Positions 63,150-64,000 of a stretch of DNA of 64,000 nucleotides are shown here, in pieces. How positions within the stretch are numbered: position 1 is the first letter of the stretch; every line of letters starts with the position of its first letter. The position numbers and the translations under genes were made by a program. Under the pieces are notes generated by a model. The model was not told the DNA's origin and searched no databases. It worked only from the letters and a program-made list of their open reading frames with translations. Source of the DNA: Marinobacter sp. ELB17 (GTDB taxonomy: Bacteria > Pseudomonadota > Gammaproteobacteria > Pseudomonadales > Oleiphilaceae); assembly GCF_000169375.1 (NCBI RefSeq), contig NZ_AAXY01000001.1:186001-250000 (forward strand), in the 5' to 3' direction.

Positions 63150-64000
63150 TCAGCCAGTCAGGCCCTTAAAAAATTGCTGCACGTTGAGACTCAGGGTGTC
63201 CAGGTCATAGCCGCCTTCCTGCACCGTCAGTGTTGGCAGGCCCATTTGGCGAATGTGGCTGCCCAAACGACAGAAGCCCTCGCTGGACACTGACACTTTG
63301 GCTTGGGGGTCGTTCTTGTAAATATCGAAGCCCAAGGCCAGTACAATAACATCCGGCTGGTACAGCTTCAGCGCGGTCAGGGCTTCTTCCACCTTGCTGA
63401 AAAAATACTCTTCATCAGAGCCGTGGGGCATGGGTAGGTTGATGTTGTAACCGTAGCCTTCGCCTTCTCCGCGTTCTTCTTCATAACCGGCCACCACCGG
63501 GTAGAAGTTGGTGGGGTCGCCGTGCACCGAAACGTAAAGCACGTCGCTGCGGTTGTAGAAAATCTCTTGAATACCCTGGCCGTGATGCATGTCGGTGTCG
63601 AGTATGGCTACGCGCTGATATCGGCTGCGCAGGCGCTCGGCAGCAATGGCCGCGTTATTCAGATAGCAGAAGCCACCGGCTGCTGCGTGGCGGGCGTGAT
63701 GGCCCGGCGGGCGGCATACCGCATAGGTGGTGTGTTCCCCTGCCATCAAGGCGTCGGCCGCGCCCAGGGCGGTCTGTGCCGACCAGTAGGCGGCGTCCCA
63801 GGTGTGCTTGCCAATGGGGCTGCTACCGTCGGCCTGGTAGCGTGCGGCCTCGGCCAGAACGCCTTTCAGCGCGTTGGGGCTGTGCACAAAAATATTGGAC
63901 ATGACCTCATCGCCCCAGTCATCGCCCATCGCCTTCCAGCGCCTGTGGGCAGATTCCAGAAAGCGTAGATAACTCAGATCGTGCACCTTGCCAATGGGGC
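63150..64000 (-). CDS. Histone-deacetylase-family / acetylpolyamine amidohydrolase, 5' end outside window
   Basis: Zinc hydrolase that removes acetyl groups from acetylated polyamines or lysines. About 283 residues are visible; the frame runs off the right edge (PIGKVHDLSYLRFLES is the first readable part), so the N-terminus is missing. Motifs: RPPGHHARHAAAGGFCYLNNAAIAA, the zinc site DTDMHHGQG, and LALGFDIYKNDP with a later metal aspartate. GHGQ wording and the VYVSVHGDPTNFYP stretch favour the acetylpolyamine amidohydrolase branch over classical deacetylases. It is followed by ppnN after about 180 bp. Confidence 0.9.
   Translation of the reverse strand, partial: PIGKVHDLSYLRFLESAHRRWKAMGDDWGDEVMSNIFVHSPNALKGVLAEAARYQADGSSPIGKHTWDAAYWSAQTALGAADALMAGEHTTYAVCRPPGHHARHAAAGGFCYLNNAAIAAERLRSRYQRVAILDTDMHHGQGIQEIFYNRSDVLYVSVHGDPTNFYPVVAGYEEERGEGEGYGYNINLPMPHGSDEEYFFSKVEEALTALKLYQPDVIVLALGFDIYKNDPQAKVSVSSEGFCRLGSHIRQMGLPTLTVQEGGYDLDTLSLNVQQFFKGLTG

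Noticed and set aside
1..64000. CRISPR arrays, tRNA, rRNA, prophage or integron features
   Set aside because: No spaced direct repeats, cloverleaf-like genes or phage structural genes were seen. The phage-like baseplate and sheath genes belong to the T6SS.

Overview
The window looks like chromosomal DNA of a marine gammaproteobacterium close to Marinobacter or the pseudomonads. This is inferred from the pyrB-pyrC' pair with a degenerate dihydroorotase, the rsmD/ftsY-ftsE-ftsX-rpoH order, an OmpA/OprF-type porin with calcium-binding linker repeats, and a periplasmic-type ATP-dependent DNA ligase. No rRNA, tRNA, prophage or CRISPR array was seen. Both edges cut genes: pyrB on the left, an HDAC-like deacetylase on the right.

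Layout. 1-16 kb is housekeeping: pyrB-pyrC', pckA, the hslO-hslR-yrfG block, mutM, rsmD, ftsYEX, rpoH (with a textbook sigma-E promoter), an OmpR-type two-component pair, greB and an acyl-CoA-binding protein. 15.8-35.0 kb is a type VI secretion locus on the + strand in the order tssB-C-E-F-G-fha-tssJ-K-L-clpV-vasH-vasI-tssA-tssM. This is the order of the Vibrio cholerae VCA0107-VCA0120 locus. It encodes the sheath, baseplate, membrane complex, recycling ATPase and a sigma-54 activator, but no Hcp, VgrG, PAAR or recognisable effector. A LigE-type ligase follows tssM by 25 bp.

36-47 kb is more mosaic. It holds a DUF815 ATPase and a two-component pair resembling the proteobacterial dedicated sortase system regulators, with no sortase nearby. 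It also holds an acyltransferase and a TnpB-only IS200/IS605 element inserted just upstream of a MAPEG gene. Further on are an OmpA-domain protein without a signal peptide, and a rhomboid protease facing a zinc-finger/membrane/TPR-like protein. Last come a possible small RNA and a decayed chemotaxis-receptor fragment. 47-64 kb returns to core metabolism and maintenance: acnA, a receiver-HDOD regulator, DUF2288-lysO, tatD, dadA, ompA/oprF, a UvrD-like helicase, tmcA, cytochrome c, ppnN and the deacetylase.

How the genes work together. ftsY-ftsE-ftsX-rpoH combine membrane targeting, division and heat shock, and the sigma-E site links envelope stress to RpoH. The T6SS genes form one compact block with overlaps or short gaps, likely controlled by VasH with sigma-54. 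The least explained items are the candidate intergenic RNAs at 14.75 and 46.63 kb, the TnpB guide locus, the signal-less OmpA protein and the rhomboid/zinc-finger pair.
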